A stretch of DNA of 64,000 nucleotides from Flavobacterium ammoniigenes (GCF_020886055.1 NZ_AP025184.1:434001-498000), one strand, 5' to 3'. Numbered from the stretch's first letter, positions 27,202-35,398 are shown. Program-made: numbers and translations. The notes: generated by a model not told the origin, from the sequence alone.

Positions 27202-27509
27202 AGAAAGTAAATTAATTAAGCATTATTAATTGAATAGCTCCCCCCCTCCACCATCCCCGTGAGGAATTAGGGGACCCCCTGACCGTATCCGATGTTAAAA
27301 TAGCCTCAAAACTTTGTTGCCTTAGAGGGGGACCCTAATTTAAAAGAATTTTTTTTCAATTTTTTCTGTAAATCGGCTTTCTATATCAGTTTTGATTTCC
27401 AAATTTTTTTTCATTTTTTTTGGAAACTAGCCCTTTTTAATTGGCAAAAAAAACACCTCTCAATCAATGAGAAGTGTTTGAAATGTTTAAATTTTATTTT
27501 GGATACATC
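27202..27509. other. Intergenic stretch with GC-rich palindromic island
   Basis: A sharp GC-rich block (27241-27340) stands out in AT-rich DNA. AATTAGGG (27265-27272) and CCCTAATT (27333-27340) form an outer stem, and AGGGG/CCCCT (27269-27280) a nested hairpin. A gene-end terminator for the minus-strand small gene follows. No coding sequence seen. Confidence 0.55.
27446..27479 (-). terminator. Terminator of the small minus-strand gene
   Basis: AAACACCTCTCA and TGAGAAGTGTTT pair with one mismatch around five bases, with an A-run giving a U-tail on the minus strand. Confidence 0.75.
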
Positions 27510-27647
27510 TTAATTAAATGAAATTAATCGGTTACCCTTAGATTGTTCAGATTGTTCAATTATCGATTGTTTCATCACTGTATCAATTAATTTCTTTACT
27601 TGGGTCTCTGTTAAAATGATCTTCCGGATTTTTGATTGATTTTTCAT
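27510..27647 (-). CDS. Small 45-residue protein, family copy 1
   Basis: Starts MKNQSKIRKIILTETQVKKL at 27647 and ends at the TAA at 27510-27512, just before a terminator. It is paralogous to the protein at 29391-29549: both share the pattern K-x-I-I-L-x-E-x-Q-V-K-x-L-x-D-T, and the 35 bases upstream are also alike. Short, charged, helical. The T-x-x-Q-V-K-x-L part could be a DNA-binding ribbon or helix. Function unknown. Confidence 0.6.
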   Translation of the reverse strand: MKNQSKIRKIILTETQVKKLIDTVMKQSIIEQSEQSKGNRLISFN

Positions 27648-27739
27648 AGTACTATTTGTTTTACTAATAAATAGCTATAAATATGAAATATGTAAATTTT
27701 CATAAGATTATTTCAACCTATTTAAGTTGATTTATATTA

Positions 27740-27931
27740 TTAATCGTTAAAATTAAACCTGCTGCTTTTATTATTTTTTAAACATCTAATCGACATCCCA
27801 AAACCTTTTTCAGGAAGAAAAAAAGTAGCTTCTGGGGATCCATTATCTAAATTCAAAACTTCTATCATAGATTTTAAATATCTTGTTGTTGACCAGAAAT
27901 TACCTAAATTCCCAATGTAAATCGCCAGCAA
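27740..27931 (-). pseudogene. Truncated FISUMP-domain gene, 3' remnant
   Basis: On the minus strand this encodes about 60 residues ending at a normal stop. GNLGNFWSTTRYLKS and GFGMSIRCLKNN match the C-terminal end of the FISUMP (Fibrobacter succinogenes major paralogous) domain, which is common in secreted Bacteroidota proteins. Its 5' side is cut exactly where the insertion sequence begins at 27932. No start or signal peptide remains. Confidence 0.7.
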
Positions 27932-27994
27932 AAAGTGGACTGATTTAGATCAAAACTAAGAGAGTGTTTTCAAAATCTTTAAATTTGAATTATC

Positions 27995-28348
27995 ATGAAA
28001 ACACCAAAGAAAAAAACAGCAGAAAATTTCATCAAAGACATTCGTAGAAACACACGAAGAATCTTTAGTTCTGAACAGAAAATCCAAATCGTAATGGAAG
28101 CTTTACGAGCAGAAATGTCAGTTGCAGAATTGTGTCGTAAGTATTCCATTAATGAATCTCAGTTTTATAAGTGGAATAAAGAGTTTTTAGAAGCTGGTAA
28201 AAAGCGATTAGCAGGCGACATAACAAGAGAAGCCACGAGTGATGAAGTAGCAGAACTCAAGAAAGAAAACCAGGCATTAAAAGTCATGATTGCTGATTTG
28301 GTTTTACGATACGATCTTGTAAAAAAAAGCTTAGACATGCTGGATTAA
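27995..28348 (+). CDS. IS3-type transposase OrfA
   Basis: A 117-residue protein with a helix-turn-helix (SVAELCRKYSINESQFYKW, near residue 45-65) and a C-terminal leucine-rich coiled coil (about 85-115), the IS3-family OrfA layout. It binds the IS ends. The reading frame runs through an A8 stretch at 28321-28328 that can act as a -1 slippery site, so part of the ribosomes would produce an OrfAB fusion transposase. Confidence 0.92.
   Translation: MKTPKKKTAENFIKDIRRNTRRIFSSEQKIQIVMEALRAEMSVAELCRKYSINESQFYKWNKEFLEAGKKRLAGDITREATSDEVAELKKENQALKVMIADLVLRYDLVKKSLDMLD
28321..28328 (+). promoter_or_regulatory. Probable -1 frameshift site for OrfAB
   Basis: Eight A residues contain A-AAA-AAA in the OrfA frame. 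After a -1 slip the frame stays open through AAG CTT AGA to the OrfB start at 28369, giving an in-frame fusion. Confidence 0.7.
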
Positions 28349-28368
28349 CTGAAAAGTTTAAGAAATAT

Positions 28369-29370
28369 ATGCGACTTACAGTATCCGAAAAGCAAGAAAT
28401 CATTCATATGGTTACTCGCTCTGAAATTGGTGTTAATCGAACACTTCGTGAGATTGGAATCAACAAGAGTACATTTTACAACTGGTATCATGCGTACAGC
28501 GAAAATGGTGTTGAAGGTTTAATTCCAACTCAACGAACATCAAAACGACAATGGAATAGTATTCCACAAGAACAGAAGAATTTAGTTGTAAAATTAGCTT
28601 TGGATTATCCTGATTTATCTTCACGTGAATTAGCTTATAAAATAACCGATGAGCAACAAATATTTATATCAGAATCAAGTGTTTACAGAATTTTAAAATC
28701 AAGGGGGTTAATTACGGCTCCAGCTCATATTTTTCTGAGTGCGGGAAATGAATTTAAAGACAAAACAGGCTTTGTTCATCAAATGTGGCAAACTGATTTT
28801 ACCTATTTTAAAATAATAGGTTGGGGCTGGTATTATCTGAGTACGGTTTTGGACGATTATAGCCGATATATTGTGCACTGGGAACTTTGCTCTCACATGA
28901 AAGCTGATGATGTAAAAAGAACTGTTGACACGGCAATAAAAAAGGCAAAATTAATCACTAAACAGAAGCCCAAACTTTTGTCAGACAATGGTTCGTGCTA
29001 CATTGCAGGCGAATTAAAATCCTATTTAAAAGACAATTATCAAATGGAACAAGTGCATGGTAGACCCAATCATCCGCAAACACAAGGAAAGATTGAAAGA
29101 TACCATAGAACCATGAAAAATGTGGTAAAACTCGATAATTACTTCGCTCCAGAAGAATTAGAAGCTGCTTTGAAAAAGTTTGTTGAACGATACAATAATG
29201 AACGATATCATGAATCATTAAACAACTTAACACCTGCAGATATTTATTTTGGAAGAGGAGAAATGATATTAAAAGAAAGAGAAAAATTAAAGAAAATTGC
29301 AATTATTAATCGCAGAAATGAGTACCAAAAAATAAAATTAACAACAAATAATAAAAACATTTATCTTTGA
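28369..29370 (+). CDS. IS3-type transposase OrfB
   Basis: 333 residues with an N-terminal HTH region (about 1-110) and a retroviral-integrase-like core. The DDE triad is visible: Asp in WQTDFTYFK near residue 140, Asp in LLSDNGSCY near 205 and Glu in GKIERYHRTMK near 242. It has its own ATG but is open upstream in the same frame to the A8 slippery site, so the working enzyme is likely the OrfAB fusion. Confidence 0.92.
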   Translation: MRLTVSEKQEIIHMVTRSEIGVNRTLREIGINKSTFYNWYHAYSENGVEGLIPTQRTSKRQWNSIPQEQKNLVVKLALDYPDLSSRELAYKITDEQQIFISESSVYRILKSRGLITAPAHIFLSAGNEFKDKTGFVHQMWQTDFTYFKIIGWGWYYLSTVLDDYSRYIVHWELCSHMKADDVKRTVDTAIKKAKLITKQKPKLLSDNGSCYIAGELKSYLKDNYQMEQVHGRPNHPQTQGKIERYHRTMKNVVKLDNYFAPEELEAALKKFVERYNNERYHESLNNLTPADIYFGRGEMILKEREKLKKIAIINRRNEYQKIKLTTNNKNIYL

Positions 29371-29390
29371 ATTATTAACTAAATACTCTC

Positions 29391-29549
29391 TTAGGAAAAG
29401 TCCACTTTAGTTTGAAGACATACAGTCAACTTAAAAGTTTTAGGTTTTTTAGATTCTTCCAAAACGGATTCTTTGGTTATTGTGTCCAAAAGGCGTTTTA
29501 CCTGATCCTCGTTCAAAATGATTTTCAGTCTTTTTTGTTTTGTTTTCAT
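29391..29549 (-). CDS. Small 52-residue protein, family copy 2, end altered by IS
   Basis: Starts MKTKQKRLKIILNEDQVKRL at 29549. It is paralogous to copy 1 at 27510-27647, including the upstream region. The last residues and the stop (29391-29393) lie inside the IS end, so the original C-terminus has been replaced. It may be partly inactive. Function unknown. Confidence 0.5.
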   Translation of the reverse strand: MKTKQKRLKIILNEDQVKRLLDTITKESVLEESKKPKTFKLTVCLQTKVDFS

Positions 29550-29747
29550 AGCGCTATTTGTTTACCTATAAATAGTCTGAAATAAAAGAAAGGTGTCAAT
29601 TTACAGGAAGTTTACCTGCTCAATTTTTCATATTGCTTATTGCTTGCTAATAAGTCATTCTTGAAATTAAAACAAAATCTAATTTACAACTTAAAATATA
29701 ATTAATTGAAACATAAATTTTAACATAAAATTAAAAAAAAATGTTGT

Positions 29748-29755
29748 TACATTTG
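29748..29755 (+). promoter_or_regulatory. Promoter -7 element directly before Cys-rich gene
   Basis: TACATTTG, a perfect match, ends four bases before the GTG start at 29760, which would make the transcript leaderless. Confidence 0.5.
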
Positions 29756-29759
29756 TCTT

Positions 29760-30128
29760 GTGAATAAACAGATACACATACTCATCATAATTCTAGCGAT
29801 TGGTTTCTTTATGCTTCCAGATTCTACTTATGCGTGTGGAACTAAAGCAGAAAAATCGTGTTGCAAAAAGGAAACAACTTCTAAAACAGAAAAAAAAGAC
29901 TGTTGCAAAAATAAACAATCAGAAGACAAAGACAATAGCTGTGGTGGAAAATGTGGTCATTCAAACTGCACATCATCTTCAGTAAACTTTAGCATAATTT
30001 CGTTGTACGAGATTGAATTTAAAAATGATATTTTTGCTTTTTCTATCGAAAAGCCAAAATTTTATCATTCAAAAACCTTCATTTCTTCGGATTATTCTTC
30101 CGTTTGGCTACCTCCTAAAATAAAATAA
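29760..30128 (+). CDS. Exported Cys-rich protein of copper cluster
   Basis: 122 residues from a GTG start. A signal peptide (about residues 1-25) precedes a Cys- and Lys-rich stretch with repeated CC pairs (KSCCKKE, KDCCKNK) and a CGGKCGHSNC cluster, which could bind copper or another metal in the periplasm. The C-terminal half has no recognisable fold. It is the first gene of the copper cargo. An alternative start would remove the signal peptide, so the GTG is preferred. Confidence 0.7.
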   Translation: MNKQIHILIIILAIGFFMLPDSTYACGTKAEKSCCKKETTSKTEKKDCCKNKQSEDKDNSCGGKCGHSNCTSSSVNFSIISLYEIEFKNDIFAFSIEKPKFYHSKTFISSDYSSVWLPPKIK

Positions 30129-30221
30129 TTCCAAACTTTGACAGCCATAAATCTGTCAAATCAATAGTAAATACTTTACTATCAAAATTATTTATTTAAC
30201 ACAAATTAAACTTTTATAATA

Positions 30222-31082
30222 ATGAAACTAACATCAAATATATTGGTGGCAATCACGGTATTGTTATCATTCACATCCTGCAATGCACAAATTAAAAATG
30301 CAACAACTGAAACCGTTAAAATTTATGGAAACTGTGGAATGTGTGAAAAAACAATTGAGAAAGCAGGAAACCTTAAAGATATTGCCAAAATAGACTGGAA
30401 CGTAGACACAAAAATGGCTACAATTACTTACGATACTAAAAAAACTAATCAAGATGAAATTCTTAAACGTATTGCTTTAAGCGGGTATGATAGTGATAAG
30501 TTTCTAGCTCCTGACGATGTTTATAATAATTTGCACGGATGTTGCCAATATGATAGAGTCGCAAAAGTCCCTGTAAATACTAGTGTGAATACAGAGAGCC
30601 ATACCAATTACGAAAAGCAAACAGAAAAACCAAAAGCTGAGATTCAAGATTTAAATCAACTAAAAGTAGTTTTCGACAATTATTTTGCCTTAAAAGATGA
30701 ATTAGTAAAAACAGATGGTAACACAGCATCTGCAAAAGCAGCAACATTACTTTTAACAATTAACAAAGTTGAAATGCAAACTTTAAAAACTGAAGAGCAT
30801 AATGTTTGGATGAAAATTGTTAAAAACATAAAAGAAGATGCTGAACATATATCTGACACAAAAGATATTAAACATCAAAGAGAACATTTTGTCACGCTTT
30901 CAAAAAATATTTATGATTTAATCAAAGTTTCAAAACAAGAAACTCCCACTTATTATCAATTTTGCCCAATGGCTAATAATGGAAAAGGTGCTAACTGGTT
31001 AAGTAAAGAAAATACAGTTAAAAATCCTTATTATGGTTCAATGATGTTGAATTGTGGGAAAGTTATAGAAACTATCAAATAA
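30222..31082 (+). CDS. HMA-domain plus DUF3347 periplasmic protein
   Basis: 286 residues. A signal sequence ending at a lipobox-like SFTSC near residue 19 is followed by a heavy-metal-associated domain with the CxxC motif NCGMCEK near residue 38. A linker and a DUF3347 helical domain (about 145-270, with ending QFCPMANNGKGANWLS) complete it. It probably handles copper at the outer face of the inner membrane or in the periplasm. The next gene starts right after its stop. Confidence 0.82.
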   Translation: MKLTSNILVAITVLLSFTSCNAQIKNATTETVKIYGNCGMCEKTIEKAGNLKDIAKIDWNVDTKMATITYDTKKTNQDEILKRIALSGYDSDKFLAPDDVYNNLHGCCQYDRVAKVPVNTSVNTESHTNYEKQTEKPKAEIQDLNQLKVVFDNYFALKDELVKTDGNTASAKAATLLLTINKVEMQTLKTEEHNVWMKIVKNIKEDAEHISDTKDIKHQREHFVTLSKNIYDLIKVSKQETPTYYQFCPMANNGKGANWLSKENTVKNPYYGSMMLNCGKVIETIK

Positions 31083-31316
31083 ATGAAAAAGATAATCATT
31101 TTACTTACCCTTTTTACTTTTACAATTCAAGCACAAGTAAAAGTTGGTGATACAATCCCAGCTTTTACTTTATTCGATACTAACGATAATAAAGTTCAAA
31201 GTGACACTTTTAAAAACAAAATTATTCTCATCGATTTTTGGGCATCGTGGTGCACACAAAGCTACTTGGATAGAATTTTCGCAGGATGTAATAATAAACT
31301 CGCAATTAGTTCCTAA
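31083..31316 (+). pseudogene. Truncated TlpA-like thioredoxin gene
   Basis: Signal peptide, then VGDTIPAFTLFDTNDNK and LIDFWASWC, the N-terminal half of a TlpA/ResA-type thioredoxin. Right after the first active-site Cys the sequence changes to the 3' part of a DUF2911 gene in another frame, and translation ends soon after with 77 residues. The CxxC second Cys is missing, so it cannot work as a thioredoxin. Confidence 0.8.
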
Positions 31317-31569
31317 AGGTAAGTATGGGTTTTTTACCATTCCTGATAAAAAAGAATGGACGATTATACTGAATAAGGATTGGGATATGCATCTAGCCGA
31401 TAACTACAATTCAGAAAATGATGTGATTAGGCTCAAAGTAAATCCAAATAAAAATAAAGATATTACAGAGGCTCTGACCTATAAAGTAAAATCTTTAAAT
31501 AATAAAAAAGGGCAAGTTAGTATATGTTGGGAATACCTGACTGTTTCATTCCAATTTGAAAATTTTTAA
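31255..31569 (+). pseudogene. 3' remnant of a DUF2911 gene
   Basis: In the frame two bases away from the thioredoxin part, HKATWIEFSQDVIIN, YGFFTIPDKKEWTIILNK and CWEYLTVSFQFE match the C-terminal two thirds of DUF2911 proteins. The N-terminal part and signal peptide are gone. A deletion joined it to the thioredoxin gene; GGTGCA at 31249-31254 fits both parents and may be the microhomology used. Confidence 0.75.
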
Positions 31570-31594
31570 AATAGTTTTTAGAACCTACAAAATA

Positions 31595-32155
31595 ATGAAA
31601 CTCTACATCAAAAATATGGTCTGCAGCCGTTGCAAAATGGTTGTAAAGTCCGAGTTAGAAAAACTTGGACTTTCACTACTTTCTGTCGATTTAGGCGAAG
31701 TGGCAACCGTTGAAACAGTTTCAGAAACTCAAAAGAAGAAAATACAAAAGCAATTAAAACCGCTTGGTTTTGAATTAATAGACGATAAAAAAAGCAGAAT
31801 TATTGACAAGATTAAAACATTGATTATTGATTTAGTACATAATAAGAATAATGATATTAACGTCAATCTATCTGAATACTTGTCAAGCCACATCTTTCAA
31901 GATTACAGCACTTTAAGCAATCTGTTTTCAGAAGTAGAAAACACGAGTATCGAAAAATATTTCATAAATCAAAAAATCGAGAAAGTAAAAGAACTACTAA
32001 TGTATAACGAAATGACTTTAAGTGAAATTGCTTGTCACCTCAATTACAGTAGCGTTTCCTATTTAAGTAACCAGTTCAAGAAAGTAACAGGCTTTTCGCC
32101 TACCTACTTTAAGCAATTGAAGATTAATAAGCGAAAACAAATTGAAGATTTATAA
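31595..32155 (+). CDS. AraC-type regulator with N-terminal metal-binding-like domain
   Basis: About 186 residues from the ATG at 31595; an upstream ATG at 31556 would add 13 residues overlapping the previous remnant, without conservation. The N-terminus MKLYIKNMVCSRCKMVV has an HMA-like ferredoxin fold pattern with CxxC. The C-terminal part is an AraC HTH pair (about 105-180), with LSEIACHLNYSSVSYLSNQFKK and TGFSPTYFKQ. It is probably the copper sensor that controls this cluster. Confidence 0.85.
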   Translation: MKLYIKNMVCSRCKMVVKSELEKLGLSLLSVDLGEVATVETVSETQKKKIQKQLKPLGFELIDDKKSRIIDKIKTLIIDLVHNKNNDINVNLSEYLSSHIFQDYSTLSNLFSEVENTSIEKYFINQKIEKVKELLMYNEMTLSEIACHLNYSSVSYLSNQFKKVTGFSPTYFKQLKINKRKQIEDL

Positions 32156-32248
32156 ATGTTACAAATCAAAGCCAAAATTTAGCAACAATAAAAAAGTACA
32201 AGTGCCGAGATTTGCAACAGTATAAACAAACAATTAAAATTTAAAAAA

Positions 32249-32962
32249 ATGGTACACCAATATCAAGTAATAGGAATGACTTGCAGTAGTTGCGAAGCCA
32301 AAGTAAAATCGGCTTTGCTAACTATCGAAAATATTAATGATGTTGCCGTTTCAAAAGATTTAGAAACCGCAACTATCACAATGGATAAACATATTGCATT
32401 ATCCGACTTGCAAAAAGTTTTAGACAACAAATACCAAATAGCAGCAATCAATCATAACGAAATTGCAGAACAAACAAAATCGTGGTTTGACACCTACAAA
32501 CCCATTTTACTAATATTTTTCTACATTACAGTAGTTACAACATTAGTACAAACACAAAATACAAAATTCGATTTTATGCAAGCAATGAGACATTTTATGT
32601 CAGGTTTCTTTCTAATTTTTTCTTTTTTTAAATTACTAAACCTTAGAGGTTTTGCCGAAAGTTATGTGATGTACGATGTTTTAGCAAAACAAATTCCAGT
32701 TTGGGCGTATCTGTATGTATTCATCGAATTAGGTTTAGGAATTGCTTTTCTAATCAATTTCAATCCAATCCTTACTAATTCAATTACAGTAATTGTAATG
32801 AGCATTAGTATCATTGGTGTTTTACAATCAGTACTAAACAAAAAGAAAATTCAATGTGCGTGTCTGGGTGCAGTTTTCAATTTACCAATGAGTACGGTGA
32901 CTATTATAGAAGATGCTTTGATGATTGCTATGAGTGGAATTATGTTATTTATAATGATATAA
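32249..32962 (+). CDS. HMA domain fused to MauE/DoxX-like membrane protein
   Basis: 237 residues. Residues 1-65 form a heavy-metal domain with MTCSSCEAK; the rest has about four membrane segments of the MauE/DoxX type. CACLGAVFNLP near residue 205 holds a Cys pair like that of redox-linked members. It probably moves copper ions or thiol redox across the inner membrane. It lies between the regulator and the multicopper oxidase in one direction. Confidence 0.8.
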   Translation: MVHQYQVIGMTCSSCEAKVKSALLTIENINDVAVSKDLETATITMDKHIALSDLQKVLDNKYQIAAINHNEIAEQTKSWFDTYKPILLIFFYITVVTTLVQTQNTKFDFMQAMRHFMSGFFLIFSFFKLLNLRGFAESYVMYDVLAKQIPVWAYLYVFIELGLGIAFLINFNPILTNSITVIVMSISIIGVLQSVLNKKKIQCACLGAVFNLPMSTVTIIEDALMIAMSGIMLFIMI

Positions 32963-32973
32963 GAAAAACCTAA

Positions 32974-35226
32974 ATGAAAAATAAAAAAATAAATAAAATA
33001 TCAATAGTACCCACAGCAATATTGATATTGTTTCTATCTCAATCTATTTTCGCTCAAAAAATTGTACGTTACGATTTATACGTTCGCGATACAATAGTAA
33101 CTTTTGGCGACAAACCAAAACGTGCTATTGCAGTAAACGGACAAATCCCGATGCCAACATTAACATTTACAGAAGGCGATATTGCCGAAATTTATGTACA
33201 CAACGAGTTAAAAGAAAGTACCTCATTGCATTGGCACGGATTGATGTTACCAAACAAAGAAGATGGCGTTCCTAATTTGACCCAAATGCCAATAGAACCC
33301 AATACTACGCACAAATATACTTTTCCAATTATACAAAACGGCACACATTGGTATCACAGCCATTCAGGTCTACAAGAACAAATCGGAATGTACGGAAACT
33401 TTGTTATGCTCAAAAAAGAAACCGACCCAACTTTTAGAAAAGGAATAGACGATTTACCAACAGTTCCCATCATTCTAAGCGAATGGACAGATGTAAATCC
33501 TAATAATGTTCACCGAATGTTGCACAACGCAACCGATTGGTTCGCTATTCAAAAAGGCACGACTCAAAGTTATGCCGAAGCAATTCAACAAGGACATTTC
33601 AAAACCAAAGTTACCAACGAATGGAAAAGAATGAACGCAATGGACGTGAGCGATGTGTATTACAATAAATTTTTAATAAACGGAAAAAACGAAAGCCAAT
33701 TGTCGCGATTTAAAGGTGGCGATAAAGTCCGTTTAAGAATTTCAAACGGTGGTGCATCAACCTACTTTTGGCTAACGTATGCAGGCGGAAAAATTACGGT
33801 TATTGCCAATGATGGTAATGATGTCGAACCTGTAGAAGTCGATAGATTAATTGTCGCAGTTTCCGAAACCTATGATATTATTGTAACCATTCCAGCCGAC
33901 AAAACCGCTTACGAACTTTTAGTAACTTCGGAAGACCGAACTAAATCTGCATCATTATATATAGGAGATGGCATCAAACAACTTACTTCCGCCTTACCAA
34001 AATTAAAATATTTTGAAGGTATGAAAATGATGAACGATATGATGAAAATGAATGGCAATCTTGACGATATGGGAATGAGTATGTCCTACAATCAAATGGA
34101 TATGAACGTAGTAATGTATCCCGAAATCACAGGCGAAGCAAAAAGCAAAAGCGACAAAATGGGCGGAATGAAAATGACCGAAGACGATTATAATAGTAAT
34201 AAACTTTCGGAAATTGTAACGCTAAATTACGCAATGTTAAAATCCCCAACCAAAACAACACTTCCAAAAGACGCACCAATAAAGGAACTAAAATTTGAAC
34301 TAACAGGAAATATGAACCGTTACGTTTGGAGTTTAAACAATAAAGTAGTTTCCGAAACCGATAAAATTTTAATCAAAAAAGGCGAAAATGTACGCATCAC
34401 TATCTACAACGGCTCAATGATGCGACACCCAATGCACTTGCACGGACACGATTTTAGAATTATAAACGGGCAAGGCGATTACGCACCACTCAAAAACATC
34501 ATTGACATTATGCCGATGGAAACCGATATTTTAGAATTCAACGCCAATGTTGAGGGTGATTGGTTTTTTCATTGTCATATCCTTTACCATATGATGGCAG
34601 GAATGGGCAGAGTTTTTACCTATGAAAATCAAGCACCAAACCCATTAATTCCAAATCCAAAATTAGCACAACGAAAATTATTTGCCGAAGACCGAAAATT
34701 TCATTTTATGGGAGAAAATGATTTTGCAACAAATGGAAACGACGGAATGGCAATGTTTAGCAACACACGTTGGAGCATTGGCACAGAATGGCGATTGGGT
34801 TATAATGATATGCACGGCTACGAAACAGAAACTCATATTGGGAGATACATTGGCAAGATGCAATGGATTATGCCTTTTGTAGGTTTCGATTGGAGATACA
34901 GAAAAATTGGAAATGGCGAAACAGAAAAAAACCTTTTTGGACAAGAAGGCACCAAAGACGAACGATCTGATTTTAGTGCAGGATTAGAATATACAATGCC
35001 AATGCTCATAAAAGCACAAGCCGAAGTTTTTACAGATGGAAATTTCAGATTACAATTTGAACGAATGGACATACCTGTTTCTAAAAGAATAAGAATGGAT
35101 TTGATGTGGAATACCGATAAAGAATATATGGCAGGTTTACGATACATTATCAAAAGAAATTTTAGTGTCAGAACACATTACGATAGTGATATGGGGTTAG
35201 GTTTTGGAATGAATTTTAATTATTGA
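32974..35226 (+). CDS. CopA-type multicopper oxidase with C-terminal CopB-like part
   Basis: 750 residues. A signal peptide, then three cupredoxin domains with the copper motifs LHWHGLML near residue 87, HWYHSHSG near 125, HPMHLHGHDF near 485 and WFFHCHILYHMMAGM near 530. A Met-rich stretch (about 345-395) lies in the middle, as in CopA-like Cu(I) oxidases. After about residue 580 a beta-rich part resembles CopB-type outer membrane proteins. It would oxidise periplasmic Cu(I) to less toxic Cu(II). Last cargo gene before the right end. Confidence 0.88.
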   Translation: MKNKKINKISIVPTAILILFLSQSIFAQKIVRYDLYVRDTIVTFGDKPKRAIAVNGQIPMPTLTFTEGDIAEIYVHNELKESTSLHWHGLMLPNKEDGVPNLTQMPIEPNTTHKYTFPIIQNGTHWYHSHSGLQEQIGMYGNFVMLKKETDPTFRKGIDDLPTVPIILSEWTDVNPNNVHRMLHNATDWFAIQKGTTQSYAEAIQQGHFKTKVTNEWKRMNAMDVSDVYYNKFLINGKNESQLSRFKGGDKVRLRISNGGASTYFWLTYAGGKITVIANDGNDVEPVEVDRLIVAVSETYDIIVTIPADKTAYELLVTSEDRTKSASLYIGDGIKQLTSALPKLKYFEGMKMMNDMMKMNGNLDDMGMSMSYNQMDMNVVMYPEITGEAKSKSDKMGGMKMTEDDYNSNKLSEIVTLNYAMLKSPTKTTLPKDAPIKELKFELTGNMNRYVWSLNNKVVSETDKILIKKGENVRITIYNGSMMRHPMHLHGHDFRIINGQGDYAPLKNIIDIMPMETDILEFNANVEGDWFFHCHILYHMMAGMGRVFTYENQAPNPLIPNPKLAQRKLFAEDRKFHFMGENDFATNGNDGMAMFSNTRWSIGTEWRLGYNDMHGYETETHIGRYIGKMQWIMPFVGFDWRYRKIGNGETEKNLFGQEGTKDERSDFSAGLEYTMPMLIKAQAEVFTDGNFRLQFERMDIPVSKRIRMDLMWNTDKEYMAGLRYIIKRNFSVRTHYDSDMGLGFGMNFNY

Positions 35227-35398
35227 AAGATATAAAAGTCTTTGTGGAGAGTTTATAACTAACCATTTCTAATAAATCGATATAATTTTAATCGTTAATC
35301 TTACTCCAAATAGTGTTGGAAGAGAGTAAAACCATGCTTAAACCATGCTCAAAAAAAAAGGTTCCAAGAAATGAATCTTGAAACCCTTGATTTTACTA
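35227..35398. other. Right inner end of the element
   Basis: It holds the right arm-type repeat (35328-35348) and the second arm of the 13-bp inverted repeat (35381-35393), then the att core begins. No gene seen. Confidence 0.65.
35328..35348 (+). repeat. Right arm-type repeat (doubled CCATGC)
   Basis: AAAACCATGC, then TTAAACCATGC; differs by one base in length from the left copy at 21395-21416 and has the same orientation. It lies 50 bases inside attR, while the left copy is 100 bases inside attL. Confidence 0.55.

Larger units (their letters stand above)
27932..29408 (+). mobile_element. IS3-type insertion sequence
   Basis: About 1,477 bases between imperfect terminal inverted repeats: AAAGTGGACT at 27932-27941 and its complement at 29399-29408, with an inner shared block CTAAGAGAGT (27956-27965 and the complement at 29385-29394). 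It encodes OrfA and OrfB in overlapping phase. No target-site duplication is visible at the flanks. Confidence 0.88.

Noticed and set aside
31556..31594. Upstream ATG start for the AraC-type regulator
   Set aside because: The added residues overlap the DUF2911 remnant and break the normal start of the metal-binding domain.
21540..35226. Relaxase or conjugation gene within the element
   Set aside because: I looked for three-His relaxase motifs and for Walker-type coupling ATPases in all supported genes and saw none.
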